Part shown: positions 33,201 to 41,013 of the stretch, in pieces
Layout of the letters: every line of letters starts with the position of its first letter
How positions within the stretch are numbered: position 1 is the stretch's first letter
Assembly: GCA_030679955.1 (NCBI GenBank)
Contig: JAUXSF010000024.1
Coordinates: 84,450-148,449 of the forward strand
Direction: 5' to 3'
DNA: 64,000 nucleotides
Source of the DNA: Chlamydiales bacterium
Lineage (GTDB): Bacteria; Chlamydiota; Chlamydiia; Chlamydiales; JAJFMA01
Notes under the pieces: model-generated
Database searches by the model: none
What the model saw: the letters and a program-made list of their open reading frames with translations, nothing else
What the model was told of the DNA's origin: nothing
Translations under genes and position numbers: made by a program

Positions 33201-34779
33201 ATGGAATCTCACGATATTTCTGAATGATGTCCTGTAGACCGCGTGCAATAACGTATACACCGTCGGTTTCAAAACCTTCAGGAATATTCTTGCTATCCAT
33301 CGCTGGAGCATAAATGACCAAGCCTAGACGCTGATCCTGCGGTGTCTCTGTCAGATACTTGCTGTAAGTACGAACAGGATAAACATCGCGAGTTAGATCG
33401 CCTTGCTTGGGAACCCATGTTCCTTCCAAAAGCCCCTGCAGCTGGTCGACTTCGCGCTCTGCCAAATTATTCAATTTGAAGGCGAGGAAGCTCTTGCTGT
33501 CATTGAGTGTACTCAATGCTACGGCGTAACCGTCTCCTTTTGGAACAAGATTTTCATCAGTGTCTTGCGAAACAGTGGCGATCTCACCAATTAAGAATTG
33601 GTTGATTCTGTCTTTTAGATAAGCTTCGTCTTCGCTTGAAGGAGAGGAAGATAGGATCTTCTGGACGTCATCATAGAGGTTAATTACAACCTCAGCGCCG
33701 ACCCAATCAATCATCAAAGACTTAACGTAAGGATTTCGTCCATGCAGGTTAATTGTCTGCTGCTTCGTAGTGGCATCATAGCCTACTTGGTCAGCCAACT
33801 CCTTGCGCACTTTTGAAACAGTTAGAGGCTTGGCGCCTTTATCGAAACTTTCTGTATTGGCTTGTAGAACGGTCGTTGCTTCTGACAAAACACCCAGCTG
33901 TTGATCCAACAACGCAATACGCTCACGCGCTTGAGGCTCTAATCGAGCTCCATCAGTGCCTTTGATCGCTTGCTTTTGCGCAGTAATCTTAGTCGCTAAT
34001 GTTTTGAACTGAGCGATTAGCGCCTTGCTAGCACTCTCTTCAGACGTATCTGTCGCCTGAGAGTAAGTAGCTGCAATACGTTTGAATATGGGTGCTTGGG
34101 CTTTAGCAAGAACCTTCTTAGCTTCCACTATATCTTGTGCAAGGTTTAATGCGATTTCTTGCTGAGCATCATTCAATTCACCTGAAGCAACTGACTGCAC
34201 TTGTCGTGCTTGACTGCTTGGACCGCCAAGAGCTGCCGCAAGATACGCTACACGATCGTTAACTAGCTCGCGGTATAACTCAGAGGGTTGACCTTGCGCA
34301 TCAAATCGTTCAGAAAACTGGAACAACTGAGGGATATCCTTCGCATCAAGGCGTACGCCGATGCGTCTTTCTACCGTTACGACTACGTTAAGGTCTTCGA
34401 TAGCCGATTGACCTAGCTGTAGTTGAGCGGGAACGAATGGAATCATTGTGCCAGCACGTGGCAAAAATGCTCGGAAGCGCTGTGCTTCTCCGCTATTTGC
34501 AAAGACGACGTCGATAAGGCGAGGTTCCGCCGCACGAACTTCAATCTTAGTGGGACGCACGTGAAGTAGGTCGCTAAAGGACTCAAGCCATTTAACGGAA
34601 TCTTCCTCCATATTGTCGACTCTAGCGACAATGCCTCCTGCTACATCAAAAGCCCTTTCTTGCCCAATAGGCTGCTTCAAAGGCTTCGTGTAATAGAAGA
34701 CGGTTGGTAGGATGTTATACAGAGTAATACATAGGACAGCGACAATAAGTATGAGCTGCCAGCGTTTTTGCCTTTCCAT
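30205..34779 (-). CDS. secDF: SecDF fusion, protein-export membrane protein
   Basis: A 1524-aa fusion of SecD and SecF, which use the proton gradient to help the SecYEG channel release exported proteins. The N-terminal membrane helix is LILIVAVLCITLYNILPTVF. A long chlamydia-type periplasmic insert with coiled-coil-like parts follows (about residues 50-560). The SecD signatures are DLSGGKTVRIGL, and the helix block with NIGAALTLSGIAGLVLTIGM and AVDANVLVFERFREE. The SecF half starts near MSHWIHDTKVNFLGY, with GMDFTGGYAL and later GYSLNDTIIVFDRIREDVK. The ATG at 34779 follows AAGGAA; the longer frame begins at 34830. Chlamydiae typically carry this fusion (CT448). Confidence 0.96.
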   Translation of the reverse strand: MERQKRWQLILIVAVLCITLYNILPTVFYYTKPLKQPIGQERAFDVAGGIVARVDNMEEDSVKWLESFSDLLHVRPTKIEVRAAEPRLIDVVFANSGEAQRFRAFLPRAGTMIPFVPAQLQLGQSAIEDLNVVVTVERRIGVRLDAKDIPQLFQFSERFDAQGQPSELYRELVNDRVAYLAAALGGPSSQARQVQSVASGELNDAQQEIALNLAQDIVEAKKVLAKAQAPIFKRIAATYSQATDTSEESASKALIAQFKTLATKITAQKQAIKGTDGARLEPQARERIALLDQQLGVLSEATTVLQANTESFDKGAKPLTVSKVRKELADQVGYDATTKQQTINLHGRNPYVKSLMIDWVGAEVVINLYDDVQKILSSSPSSEDEAYLKDRINQFLIGEIATVSQDTDENLVPKGDGYAVALSTLNDSKSFLAFKLNNLAEREVDQLQGLLEGTWVPKQGDLTRDVYPVRTYSKYLTETPQDQRLGLVIYAPAMDSKNIPEGFETDGVYVIARGLQDIIQKYREIPSAETGKDLAKDFNALVKLMEQHGFMHYPGNSWGVAKEFSHDYIFRLPNFYDNLLKSTREDFTVKGSRHYAVLDFTDVEQRILTLNRIEDKMHEDLLKWRDEYQAAQVDLNPVNRYYVPKPTSNVYWDNLLLSTRKYFRGDDSKVLKWGLDLSGGKTVRIGLTDQNGKLVTDPEDLKQAMNELYVRINKMGVAERSIRLEGSNVVLDFPGSQGLSASELVKASTMYFHIINEKFGPPPRRAADMTENREVTTAANQFLQQVWNEAVVTNRKDMDGINAIAWRHLGGNADVMRPRSEHARTLWDNGLRLANPAEKQVSGALNDALSSVAMYKGEDFSEWGGNTHPLVFIFHNYALEGSSLTNIAAGYDPSEGNMLSFEVKSSYEGNRSGDPRDDFYAWTSQFSKEQVAGTQRETYTGGEGWRMAVVLNDRVISAPTLQAALRDRARITGRFSQREVNQLAADLKAGSLSFTPKILAEENISPDLGLEERSKGVRASLIAIVAVVIAMVGYYRFAGIVASVAVILNLFIMWGVLQNIGAALTLSGIAGLVLTIGMAVDANVLVFERFREEFLKSGRLASAMQAGYRKAFSAIIDSNITTILAALILTQFDSGPVKGFATIIIIGIVSSMFTGLFMTRFFFAGWVQNPNHKELKMSHWIHDTKVNFLGYAKPALMIVAVLSAISIYSLWAQKSTILGMDFTGGYALTAELQEQPNLTESYRLAVKKALEKHGIASKDVQVKQLSRPTQLKIQLGMGVEESGRPFYGLPLELPDAPYDYAYQQNPRIDWVVKALADEGLQIRKADLDHLESQWTVMSGQFSETMRNNALWALGLALLAILLYITFRFEFKYAISAVIGLAIDVVVSLGVLSLFHLMGFSVQLDLEIVGAVMMIIGYSLNDTIIVFDRIREDVKVLRKLEFRDMVNHALNITLSRTLMTSGTTLLVLLCLVLFGGSALFGFSLVMAIGVIVGTLGSLFVCAPIMLYFHEREERNEEARLKLRKA

Positions 34780-34882
34780 TGCAGAATCTTCCTTAGGTGG
34801 TTCTAAGAAGAGCGAATTGTGATAATACACAGATCATAAACGGGAAGACTACCATGCGGTATATCATTCTGTCTACGGAAAT

Positions 34883-34953
34883 TATACCCCACTTGGTGTC
34901 AAACTTTGAATTTGGACTGTGCCAAATCAAAGTTTGACACCAAGTGGGGTATA
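34883..34953. repeat. Palindrome family F2, copy 1
   Basis: TATACCCCACTTGGTGTCAA followed by ACTTTGAATTTGG pairs with CCAAATCAAAGTTTGACACC followed by AAGTGGGGTATA, giving a near-perfect stem of about 32 bp with a loop of about 6 nt. A diverged second copy with a larger loop is at 38725-38880. No coding function. Confidence 0.85.
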
Positions 34954-34954
34954 A

Positions 34955-35010
34955 AAAAGCCTCGACAAGTCGAGGCTTTGGAAAAGCGACGGTGATGAAA
35001 CCGTCGCTTT
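34955..35010 (-). terminator. Tandem terminators of the ATP/ADP translocase gene
   Basis: Reading the minus strand from the stop at 35027, AAAGCGACGG-TTTCATCA-CCGTCGCTTTT forms the first hairpin (34983-35010). GCCTCGACTTGTCGAGGC followed by TTTTTT forms the second (34953-34976). Both are GC-rich stems with T tracts. Confidence 0.9.
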
Positions 35011-35026
35011 ATAAAGAACGAAGTGA

Positions 35027-36568
35027 TTATGCGCTGGCTGAAGGAGCCTGTGCTGCCAATCTTTCTTCTTCTTCTTTTTTTGCGTAACGCACTTGGAACA
35101 TCTTGTTCAAAGCAACAACGGCTACTAGCCATGCTGCTACAATGAATACCAAGATGACTGCAATGTACGGTGTAATGACCGATAGTGCACCAACGAAGGT
35201 GAACAAGAAGATCTGGATAGCAGATCCACCGGATTTACCCATACGTGCGCCCACAACGTCAACCGCTGCTTTACCCTTAACTTTAGATTCTGCATCCAAT
35301 GGGATGTAGGTCATCTCTTTAGTTGGGTCAAACAGAGAGTACTTTGTGGATTTGCTCATAATGTTCTGAGCAGCACCGAATAGTACAGCCAACATTAATG
35401 GTGTGGTGCCCATCGCGGCAGCCATCCAATCCAATCTGTCGCCACCGATCATAAAGGCAAAGAAGCCAATACCGGTGATTAGCAATACAACTGGTGTGAA
35501 TAGCGCGGAGAATTTCCAGCCCATTCTACGGATCAGGTTACCGCCAACCAGCAGCATCATCAAGAAGGTTACAGTTCCTGTCACAAAGCTGAACTTGCCC
35601 ATAAAGGCGCCGTAAGCGTTTGGATCAGGGTACTGCATCTTAAGTTGTGACTTCCAGGTAACTTCGATCAAGTTGATGGAGATACCGTAAGCCATAACCA
35701 AAATGGTCAAGCATAGCAGGTATGGAGAACGTGCGATGAACATAAAGCTCTCGCCGATACCCATTTTGAGTTTGTTCTTCTCTTTCTTCTTCTCGTTTGG
35801 ATCGTAGAAGCGTGGGTCAGGAAGAACGTTGCGATCCATCCACCAGTAAGCAGCTATGATAACGAAGCCCATAACAACTACTGTACCCATCAACCAGTTA
35901 AGGCTATAGCCCCAAGGATCGATGTTTGCTGGTAATGTACCACGAACGTCAGAGAAGTAAGTAATCAACGGTCCAGAGAACATCAACGCGACGTTGAAGC
36001 CCAAGCCAAAGATAGTGTAGAAACGCTTGGATTCGCCAATACGTGTGATTTGGTTAGCAAAGCCCCAGAATAACAGAGACAATACAGCGCTACCCCAAAG
36101 TTCTGACATGATGTAGAACAAGGAGCTTGTCCAGTGCTGTGCAGCCAAAACAAAGCTATTCCAGCCTTCTGGCAACCACGATTGCATCGCCGTTGCTGTT
36201 TCATTAGAAAGCTCTAGAGCCTCTTTATATGGGTAAAATACCACAGGGAACAGACCAAAGAAGGCAATGAAGAAGCCTACAGTGATGTAAAAAAGTGTCG
36301 GTCTGCTAACAGTGTTACTTAACCATGAGTAGATAATCATGAAGATTAAGGCGGCTGGTACTGTTCCTACAGTTTTTAGGAACGGGATCGCCGCAGCACC
36401 TGCGTCGATAACTACGATAGCGTCTTTCGTGTCACGAAGCACTGTGTAGTTAAAGGAAATACAGAATGCCATAATAAGCATTGGGATGAGCTTCTTAAGC
36501 TCAAAGTTGTGGACGGGCCATATAAACGCTCGCCACTTCCCAAATTCTTGTTCAGTTGTTTTCGCCAT
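35027..36568 (-). CDS. npt1: ATP/ADP translocase (Tlc/Npt1 type)
   Basis: A 513-aa inner-membrane antiporter of the Tlc family that takes up host ATP in exchange for ADP, a marker of obligate intracellular energy parasitism (Chlamydiae, Rickettsiales). Family features are VHNFELKKLIPMLIMAFCIS, NYTVLRDTKDAIVV (the conserved RDTKD), ELWGSAVLSLLFWGFANQIT and FDPTKEMTYIPLDAESKVKG. About 11-12 membrane segments are visible and the C-terminus is a short charged tail. The ATG at 36568 follows AGGAAAA. Other isoforms of the family carry other nucleotides, so the exact substrate is inferred from resemblance to Npt1. In C. trachomatis npt1 (CT065) is near ytgA (CT067), as here. Confidence 0.95.
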   Translation of the reverse strand: MAKTTEQEFGKWRAFIWPVHNFELKKLIPMLIMAFCISFNYTVLRDTKDAIVVIDAGAAAIPFLKTVGTVPAALIFMIIYSWLSNTVSRPTLFYITVGFFIAFFGLFPVVFYPYKEALELSNETATAMQSWLPEGWNSFVLAAQHWTSSLFYIMSELWGSAVLSLLFWGFANQITRIGESKRFYTIFGLGFNVALMFSGPLITYFSDVRGTLPANIDPWGYSLNWLMGTVVVMGFVIIAAYWWMDRNVLPDPRFYDPNEKKKEKNKLKMGIGESFMFIARSPYLLCLTILVMAYGISINLIEVTWKSQLKMQYPDPNAYGAFMGKFSFVTGTVTFLMMLLVGGNLIRRMGWKFSALFTPVVLLITGIGFFAFMIGGDRLDWMAAAMGTTPLMLAVLFGAAQNIMSKSTKYSLFDPTKEMTYIPLDAESKVKGKAAVDVVGARMGKSGGSAIQIFLFTFVGALSVITPYIAVILVFIVAAWLVAVVALNKMFQVRYAKKEEEERLAAQAPSASA

Positions 36569-36671
36569 TATTTTTCCTAGTTCATCGTTTGGCAGGCCCA
36601 CCGCGCGAATTGCGGCTCCCTGCGATAGATACTTTTTTTGAGAAACCTAGTATATAGTATTTGCCTCTTAA

Positions 36672-36752
36672 ACACAAGGGAGAACGCAAAGTTGAAATGG
36701 ACTTAGTGGACGAGGACCTTGTAGGCTAAGTAGACGTGGTAACCCTTTGTGC
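36672..36752. repeat. Short palindrome containing the 'TGGACttAGTGGAC' motif (family F4)
   Basis: ACACAAGGG (from 36672) pairs with CCCTTTGTG (36743-36751); between them lies ATGGACTTAGTGGACGAGGA and a partial inverted copy. The TGGAC-x-AGTGGAC motif recurs at 44780-44875 and 57710-57735. Confidence 0.5.
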
Positions 36753-36772
36753 ACATAGTCCAGTGTTCTAAT

Positions 36773-37041
36773 CTAGAACGCAGTTGGCATTTGGCCTTGG
36801 GCAATGGATTCGCGATTTACTATCGAACTACTCATGGGAGCATTAACAGCATGTTCCGCTGCCTTATCATAATCTGTGAAATATGTATAAAAATTACCTT
36901 GTCTCCCTGGACGCCCATAATAAATGGGGGTTATCGCATAAATATCTACATCCCAAATATCTCATCAGAGCTGCTTCTGTCGAGCGGCCACTCACCTGGT
37001 ATTCCTGCGTTGGCTAACATACCACCAATTACCTTCAAAGA
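36773..37041 (-). pseudogene. Decayed gene fragment, minus strand
   Basis: One minus-strand frame reads KVIGGMLANAGIPGEWPLDR, then SSSDEIF, before a stop. Another continues as VDIYAITPIYYGRPGRQGNF, then YTYFTDYDKAAEHAVNAPMS, and ends QGQMPTAF at a TAG. The two read as one protein if a single frameshift near 36960 is allowed. No start with a ribosome site is present. Family not recognised. It lies between the phosphoesterase-like gene and npt1. Confidence 0.35.
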
Positions 37042-37159
37042 TTAAGTATGCGCTTTCCCGCATCTAGCTGCTGGCTGGTTTACAATAGATGCGAGATTGA
37101 TTAAAACATATCATCCTTAAAATCATGGCTTTAGGATAATAGATTTGATGTAGTCAGAG

Positions 37160-37699
37160 TCATTTGTTTAGGTGAAACACTTCGACAATATCAAAAACTG
37201 TTCGTTTTGATGTTGTATGTACGGACAATAGATGAATAGAAGTTACAAAAAATTTTGGATGCATGAAATTTGAAGCATTGGAAAGGTAATCCCCTAATCT
37301 ACTAAAAGATTTTATCGGCACGCTTCCCAATAGTATATGTGCCTTCAATTCACTTTTTGCCGGTCTGATGCCGAGTTCTCCTAACAAAATGAAAAGTCTT
37401 TTTTGTAAGGCTAATAAGACCGGAGAGTCCTCCACGCCAACTTGCAAAATGCCACTCGAATGTCCATGACTAGAGTAATTAACCCCTTTCAGCTCGATCG
37501 AAATTGGTTCGGAGATAATTTCTCGTAAGACTTCCCTTACTTTATCTAACCGTACATTATTTATTTGGCCCAAGGGAAACAGTGATATAAAGTAACTATA
37601 TTCGTCCTGCCAGGTCGCATCAGGAAGTGCATAACACAGCGTGGCGAGCCGTTTTGCAACATCTTTGGGCAAACATATGGCGACAACAAGACTTTCCAT
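37160..37699 (-). CDS. 2H phosphoesterase-like protein (LigT/ThpR fold) with altered motifs
   Basis: A 179-aa protein whose size and layout resemble RNA 2',3'-cyclic phosphodiesterase/2'-5' RNA ligase. It starts SLVVAICLPKDVAKRLATLC and has two half-domains, each of which normally carries an HxTx motif. In the first half the equivalent strand reads YFISLFPLG with no His. In the second, AHILLGSV keeps the His but has Leu for Thr. If the assignment is right, one or both active-site histidine motifs are degraded and activity is doubtful. No clear ribosome site precedes the ATG. A terminator stands between it and the upstream gene. Confidence 0.55.
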   Translation of the reverse strand: MESLVVAICLPKDVAKRLATLCYALPDATWQDEYSYFISLFPLGQINNVRLDKVREVLREIISEPISIELKGVNYSSHGHSSGILQVGVEDSPVLLALQKRLFILLGELGIRPAKSELKAHILLGSVPIKSFSRLGDYLSNASNFMHPKFFVTSIHLLSVHTTSKRTVFDIVEVFHLNK

Positions 37700-37730
37700 A
37701 GTTTTTTTGTAACAGATTGCTTATTAAGCA

Positions 37731-37768
37731 AAAAGCCCTTCGAAGCAAACGCTTAGAAGGGCTTTTTT
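37731..37768. terminator. Rho-independent terminator
   Basis: AAAAAGCCCTTC (from 37731) pairs with GAAGGGCTTTTTT (37756-37768) around AAGCAAACGCTTA-like loop. T tracts lie on both sides. It serves the minus-strand gene at 37800-38321. Confidence 0.9.
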
Positions 37769-37799
37769 AGCTGTCATTGGATGACTGCTAGGTAACGTA

Positions 37800-38321
37800 T
37801 TAAACTTTAGCTAATTCGCCAGGAACGCCAGAAGCAATAAAGTTGTTAACGTGTGTGATGGTTTCCACGTATGAGTTCCAAAGCTCAGGCTCAACGCGGC
37901 CATGGCGAATAGAAGCGATCAATTCGCGCTTAATGCTGCGGAGATCTTTCTTTGGAGTTAGTTTACGAACCATGTCCTTGTCACCAGCTAGACGGGCCAT
38001 GTTCAACATGCGCTCTAAGTCTTGCTTTGTGAAGGAGATTTGATCACGACGCTTGCGAGAACCGCGAGCTGCACGAGGCTTAGGAGGAACTGTGATTGGC
38101 TTTTCTACACCAGTAACGTATTGTTTAATTAGAGTAGTGAGGTGCTTTGGGTTTTCGCCTTTCATTTTACGCATAGTGAAATGGTGCATGTATCCACCAG
38201 TAGAAACTGGCAAATAACGGCAAATATCATTTTCTTTGCGTGCGCCAATCTTTTTGATCGCCTGTGAAATGAGAAGTTCTAGATCTTTAATGTCTGTTTT
38301 GGTGTGTTTGTCACCACTCAT
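37800..38321 (-). CDS. Basic chlamydial hypothetical protein, positional match to CT066
   Basis: A 173-aa soluble, strongly basic protein. The N-terminal half (about residues 8-70) is helical with DICRYLPVSTGGYMHHFTMR. A basic linker KPRAARGSRKRRDQ (about 82-95) joins it to a second helical part with FTKQDLERMLNMARLAGD. Nucleic acid binding is suggested by the basic linker, but no known domain was recognised. In C. trachomatis a hypothetical gene (CT066) sits between npt1 and ytgA, and this gene has the equivalent position. A good AGGTAGG ribosome site lies 6 nt before the ATG and a terminator follows, so it is clearly expressed. Confidence 0.7.
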   Translation of the reverse strand: MSGDKHTKTDIKDLELLISQAIKKIGARKENDICRYLPVSTGGYMHHFTMRKMKGENPKHLTTLIKQYVTGVEKPITVPPKPRAARGSRKRRDQISFTKQDLERMLNMARLAGDKDMVRKLTPKKDLRSIKRELIASIRHGRVEPELWNSYVETITHVNNFIASGVPGELAKV

Positions 38322-38724
38322 GATTTACCTACCTTGTTGTTTTCCTTAATGAATCTTTCTTTACTCGCATGCCATCACTGTATCAGTTCTCCGCAGCATG
38401 CAGTTTTTCTTTAACTTCGCACTTGACCAACCCACTTAAAAAGCGGTTCTCCGTTGTTTGTGCGGCTTAATCGGTCAAATACTAATTCTCCTTGTGAACA
38501 CTACCTGAGCTGCATCAATCTAAAATTTCTCCATATAGATGGATGCCTTTGTGGCAAGTTCGTTAATTTACTAAGTTGAAAATTTATAGAATTATAAGAT
38601 TTTGCGCAACATAAAAACCTGGGATTAGATCCAGTATCACGCAATATTGGTATTTTTTGTTAATCGTCGCTGAAGATTATGCACACATAAAGTGAATCAT
38701 TTGTTTGCTGAAAATGGTCTCTAA
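38322..38724. other. Gene-free AT-rich stretch
   Basis: About 400 bases upstream of the minus-strand gene, without a credible frame on either strand. It is AT-rich towards 38580-38660. It must hold the promoter of the 37800-38321 gene, but no clear box pair was found. No tRNA or structured RNA was recognised. Confidence 0.4.
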
Positions 38725-38880
38725 TACCTCACTCGGTGTCAAATTTTGATTTTGGCGTACGAGCCCCCCTAGGTTAATCGATCAGCACTGGTTTAATAAT
38801 AGATATGAACCCATCTATGATCGTTTAACCGCAGGCTTCGGCAAAGTGCAAATTCCAAGTTTGACACCGAGAGGGGTATA
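38725..38880. repeat. Palindrome family F2, copy 2
   Basis: ATACCTCACTCGGTGTCAAA followed by TTTTGATTTTGG (from 38725) and, inverted, CCAAGTTTGACACCGAGAGG followed by GGTATA (38855-38880). The arms match copy 1 at 34883-34953, but here a spacer of about 100 nt separates them. It ends about 40 nt before the mrp ATG, so it may affect that gene's promoter. Confidence 0.75.
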
Positions 38881-38920
38881 GTCTAAACTACTTTTTTTCT
38901 GAACGTAAAGTCGATGTCAT

Positions 38921-39994
38921 ATGCCATTACCAATTGTTTCTTCAGTTTCAAGTGAACGGTCGGGGCCAACTCACCTAATAGCCGTAGCAGCGGGGAAAGG
39001 AGGGGTAGGCAAGTCCACAGTAACCCTAAACCTAGCTTTAGCCTTGCAGGAGCGGGGTCATAAAGTAGGCATTTTAGATGCTGACCTTTACGGTCCTTCG
39101 TTACGACGCATGCTGCCTGAAGATCGCCCGCCGTCTCAAAAAGGTCCTACACTAATTCCAGCGGAATGCCGAGGCATTAAAGTTATCTCTATGGCCTATT
39201 TTCACCCTGAAAATCATTCGGCTGCGGTACGAGCTCCTGTAGCAAATAATTTGATTACGCAATTTCTCACGCAAGTAGAATGGGGACCGTTGGATTATTT
39301 ATTAATAGATTTTCCTCCAGGAACAGGCGATATTCAACTAACTATATCACAAAAAGCACCACTAAGTGGCGCTATTATGGTGACCACACCTCAGCAAGTA
39401 GCGGTCATGGATGTGCGCAAAGCCATGCATTTATTTGATCAAGTTCGTGTACCACTAATTGGTATCGTAGAAAATATGAGCTTCTATGTGACACCAAATG
39501 GGGACAAGCAGTTTCTATTTGGTCAGGGTGGCGGGCAAGCTTTAGCGGAAGAAACGGGAGTCCCACTTCTAGGTCAAGTACCCATTGACCCAGCTGTTAG
39601 CCTTAGTGGTGATGAAGGTAAGTCACTATTTACATCCCCCTCCCTGGCGGCGGACACCTTCCGCAAATTAGCCGCAGCGCTCGAACAACAGCTTACTCAA
39701 ATGAAAGCTGACCGCTCTTTAGTTAAAGTAGGCAGGCAAGGCTCTCAGCATATAGAGATGAGCTGGAGCGATGGCAACGTGCAAACCTATCGCTTAAGCG
39801 ATCTTCAGCAGCGCTGCCCTTGTGCTGGTTGTGTTGAAGCCGGGCATCCGCCCACGGATCCGGAAGTAGGCTGCACCCAGGTTACTAGTGTAGGCCGCTA
39901 CGCCTTGCGCATTCAATTCACTTCTGGTTGTAGCAAAGGTATCTACACATTTGATATGCTTTATGACTTTGCGGAAAGCAATCCGCGCAATTAA
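38921..39994 (+). CDS. Mrp/ApbC-type P-loop ATPase fused to a DUF971 domain
   Basis: A 357-aa protein. Residues 20-260 are an Mrp/NBP35 ATPase, a family that carries iron-sulfur clusters: AVAAGKGGVGKST (deviant Walker A, residues 21-33), GILDADLYGPSLRRML and LLIDFPPGTGDIQLTI. The usual CxxC cluster ligand is missing: the site reads MSFYVTPNGDKQFLFGQGGG. Residues about 265-350 are a DUF971 (GBBH-like N-terminal) domain: IEMSWSDGNVQTYRLSDLQQ and RCPCAGCVEAG, then VGRYALRIQF. The Cys group in that domain might replace the lost ligands; this is inference. It is 13 nt before ytgA, so a link to iron supply is plausible. No clear ribosome site precedes the ATG. Confidence 0.88.
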   Translation: MPLPIVSSVSSERSGPTHLIAVAAGKGGVGKSTVTLNLALALQERGHKVGILDADLYGPSLRRMLPEDRPPSQKGPTLIPAECRGIKVISMAYFHPENHSAAVRAPVANNLITQFLTQVEWGPLDYLLIDFPPGTGDIQLTISQKAPLSGAIMVTTPQQVAVMDVRKAMHLFDQVRVPLIGIVENMSFYVTPNGDKQFLFGQGGGQALAEETGVPLLGQVPIDPAVSLSGDEGKSLFTSPSLAADTFRKLAAALEQQLTQMKADRSLVKVGRQGSQHIEMSWSDGNVQTYRLSDLQQRCPCAGCVEAGHPPTDPEVGCTQVTSVGRYALRIQFTSGCSKGIYTFDMLYDFAESNPRN

Positions 39995-40007
39995 GGGAAT
40001 TTCAAAG

Positions 40008-41012
40008 ATGAATAGATGTTTAACATTTTTTGTTTCGCTCTGTGCGATAATTTCTCTCTGTTGCCAATGTAGTCGAGGAGATCATCACAATCAGCTCAAG
40101 GCTTGGTTGCAAGATAATGGTAAGATTAAAACTCTTTCTACCACCTGCATGGTCAGCGACCTCGTCTCCAAAGTTGGCGGGGAATATGTAGATAATCTGT
40201 GCTTAATTGGTCCGGAATTAGATCCACATAGCTATCAGCTAGTGAAGGGTGATGATGAAAAACTTTCTATCGCACAAATCATCTTCTTTAATGGTTTAGG
40301 ACTAGAACATGGACCAAGCCTGCAGAAATACTTAGCCGATAGCGACAAAGCCGTGGGGCTAGGAGATGAAATTGCTAAAACTAACAAAGATCTTATCCTT
40401 ACCTACGACGGTCAAACTGATCCACATATCTGGACTGATATCTCTCTTTGGATGCGCGCTCTCCCAGCCATTGTACAAACATTAAGTGATCATGATCCAA
40501 CGCATGCCGAAACATTCCGTGCTAATGCGGAAAAACTCTATAAGCAGATGGAGGAAGCTCACGCTGATGTAAAAGAAATTCTAGCAACAGTACCTGACAA
40601 AAAGCGCTTCTTAGTTACTAGCCATGATGCTTTCAATTACTTCGCTCGCGCTTATCTTGGAACTCCACAAGAAATTGCTAATAACGATTGGCATAAGCGC
40701 TTTCAAGCTCCCGAAGGCCTCTCCCCTGAAAGCCAACTCAGCAGCCGCCATATCCAGGAAATACTTGAACACCTTATGAAATACCGCGTTCATGTTATTT
40801 TTCCGGAATCGAATGTCAGCAAAGACTCCATCCGCAAGTTAGTACAAGCTGGTGAAGAAGAAGGAATGCATCTCATCATCGCAGACACACCTCTATATGG
40901 CGATGCTATGGGACCTGATGGATCCGATGCAGATACTTATATCGGCATGATCAAACACAATGCGCGCACGATGCAAACGTACCTAAATAATCAGCCTGAT
41001 CAAATGGAATAA
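40008..41012 (+). CDS. ytgA: YtgA, periplasmic metal-binding protein of a Zn/Mn/Fe ABC transporter
   Basis: A 334-aa cluster A-I (ZnuA/TroA-type) solute-binding protein. The export signal is residues 1-19 (NRCLTFFVSLCAIISLCCQ), with cysteines where a lipobox could be. Metal-ligand motifs are LDPHSYQL (His), DPHIWTDISLWM (His), VTSHDAFNYFA (His) and IIADTPLYGDAMG (Asp). The ATG at 40008 follows AAGGGA by about 9 nt; the frame extends into the end of the previous gene. It heads ytgABCD; in Chlamydia the system takes up iron or manganese. The metal cannot be fixed from the sequence. Confidence 0.95.
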   Translation: MNRCLTFFVSLCAIISLCCQCSRGDHHNQLKAWLQDNGKIKTLSTTCMVSDLVSKVGGEYVDNLCLIGPELDPHSYQLVKGDDEKLSIAQIIFFNGLGLEHGPSLQKYLADSDKAVGLGDEIAKTNKDLILTYDGQTDPHIWTDISLWMRALPAIVQTLSDHDPTHAETFRANAEKLYKQMEEAHADVKEILATVPDKKRFLVTSHDAFNYFARAYLGTPQEIANNDWHKRFQAPEGLSPESQLSSRHIQEILEHLMKYRVHVIFPESNVSKDSIRKLVQAGEEEGMHLIIADTPLYGDAMGPDGSDADTYIGMIKHNARTMQTYLNNQPDQME

Positions 41013-41013
41013 C

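Noticed and set aside
36749..37045. 98-codon plus-strand frame
   Set aside because: Low-quality protein with no ribosome site; the minus strand reads better as a decayed gene.
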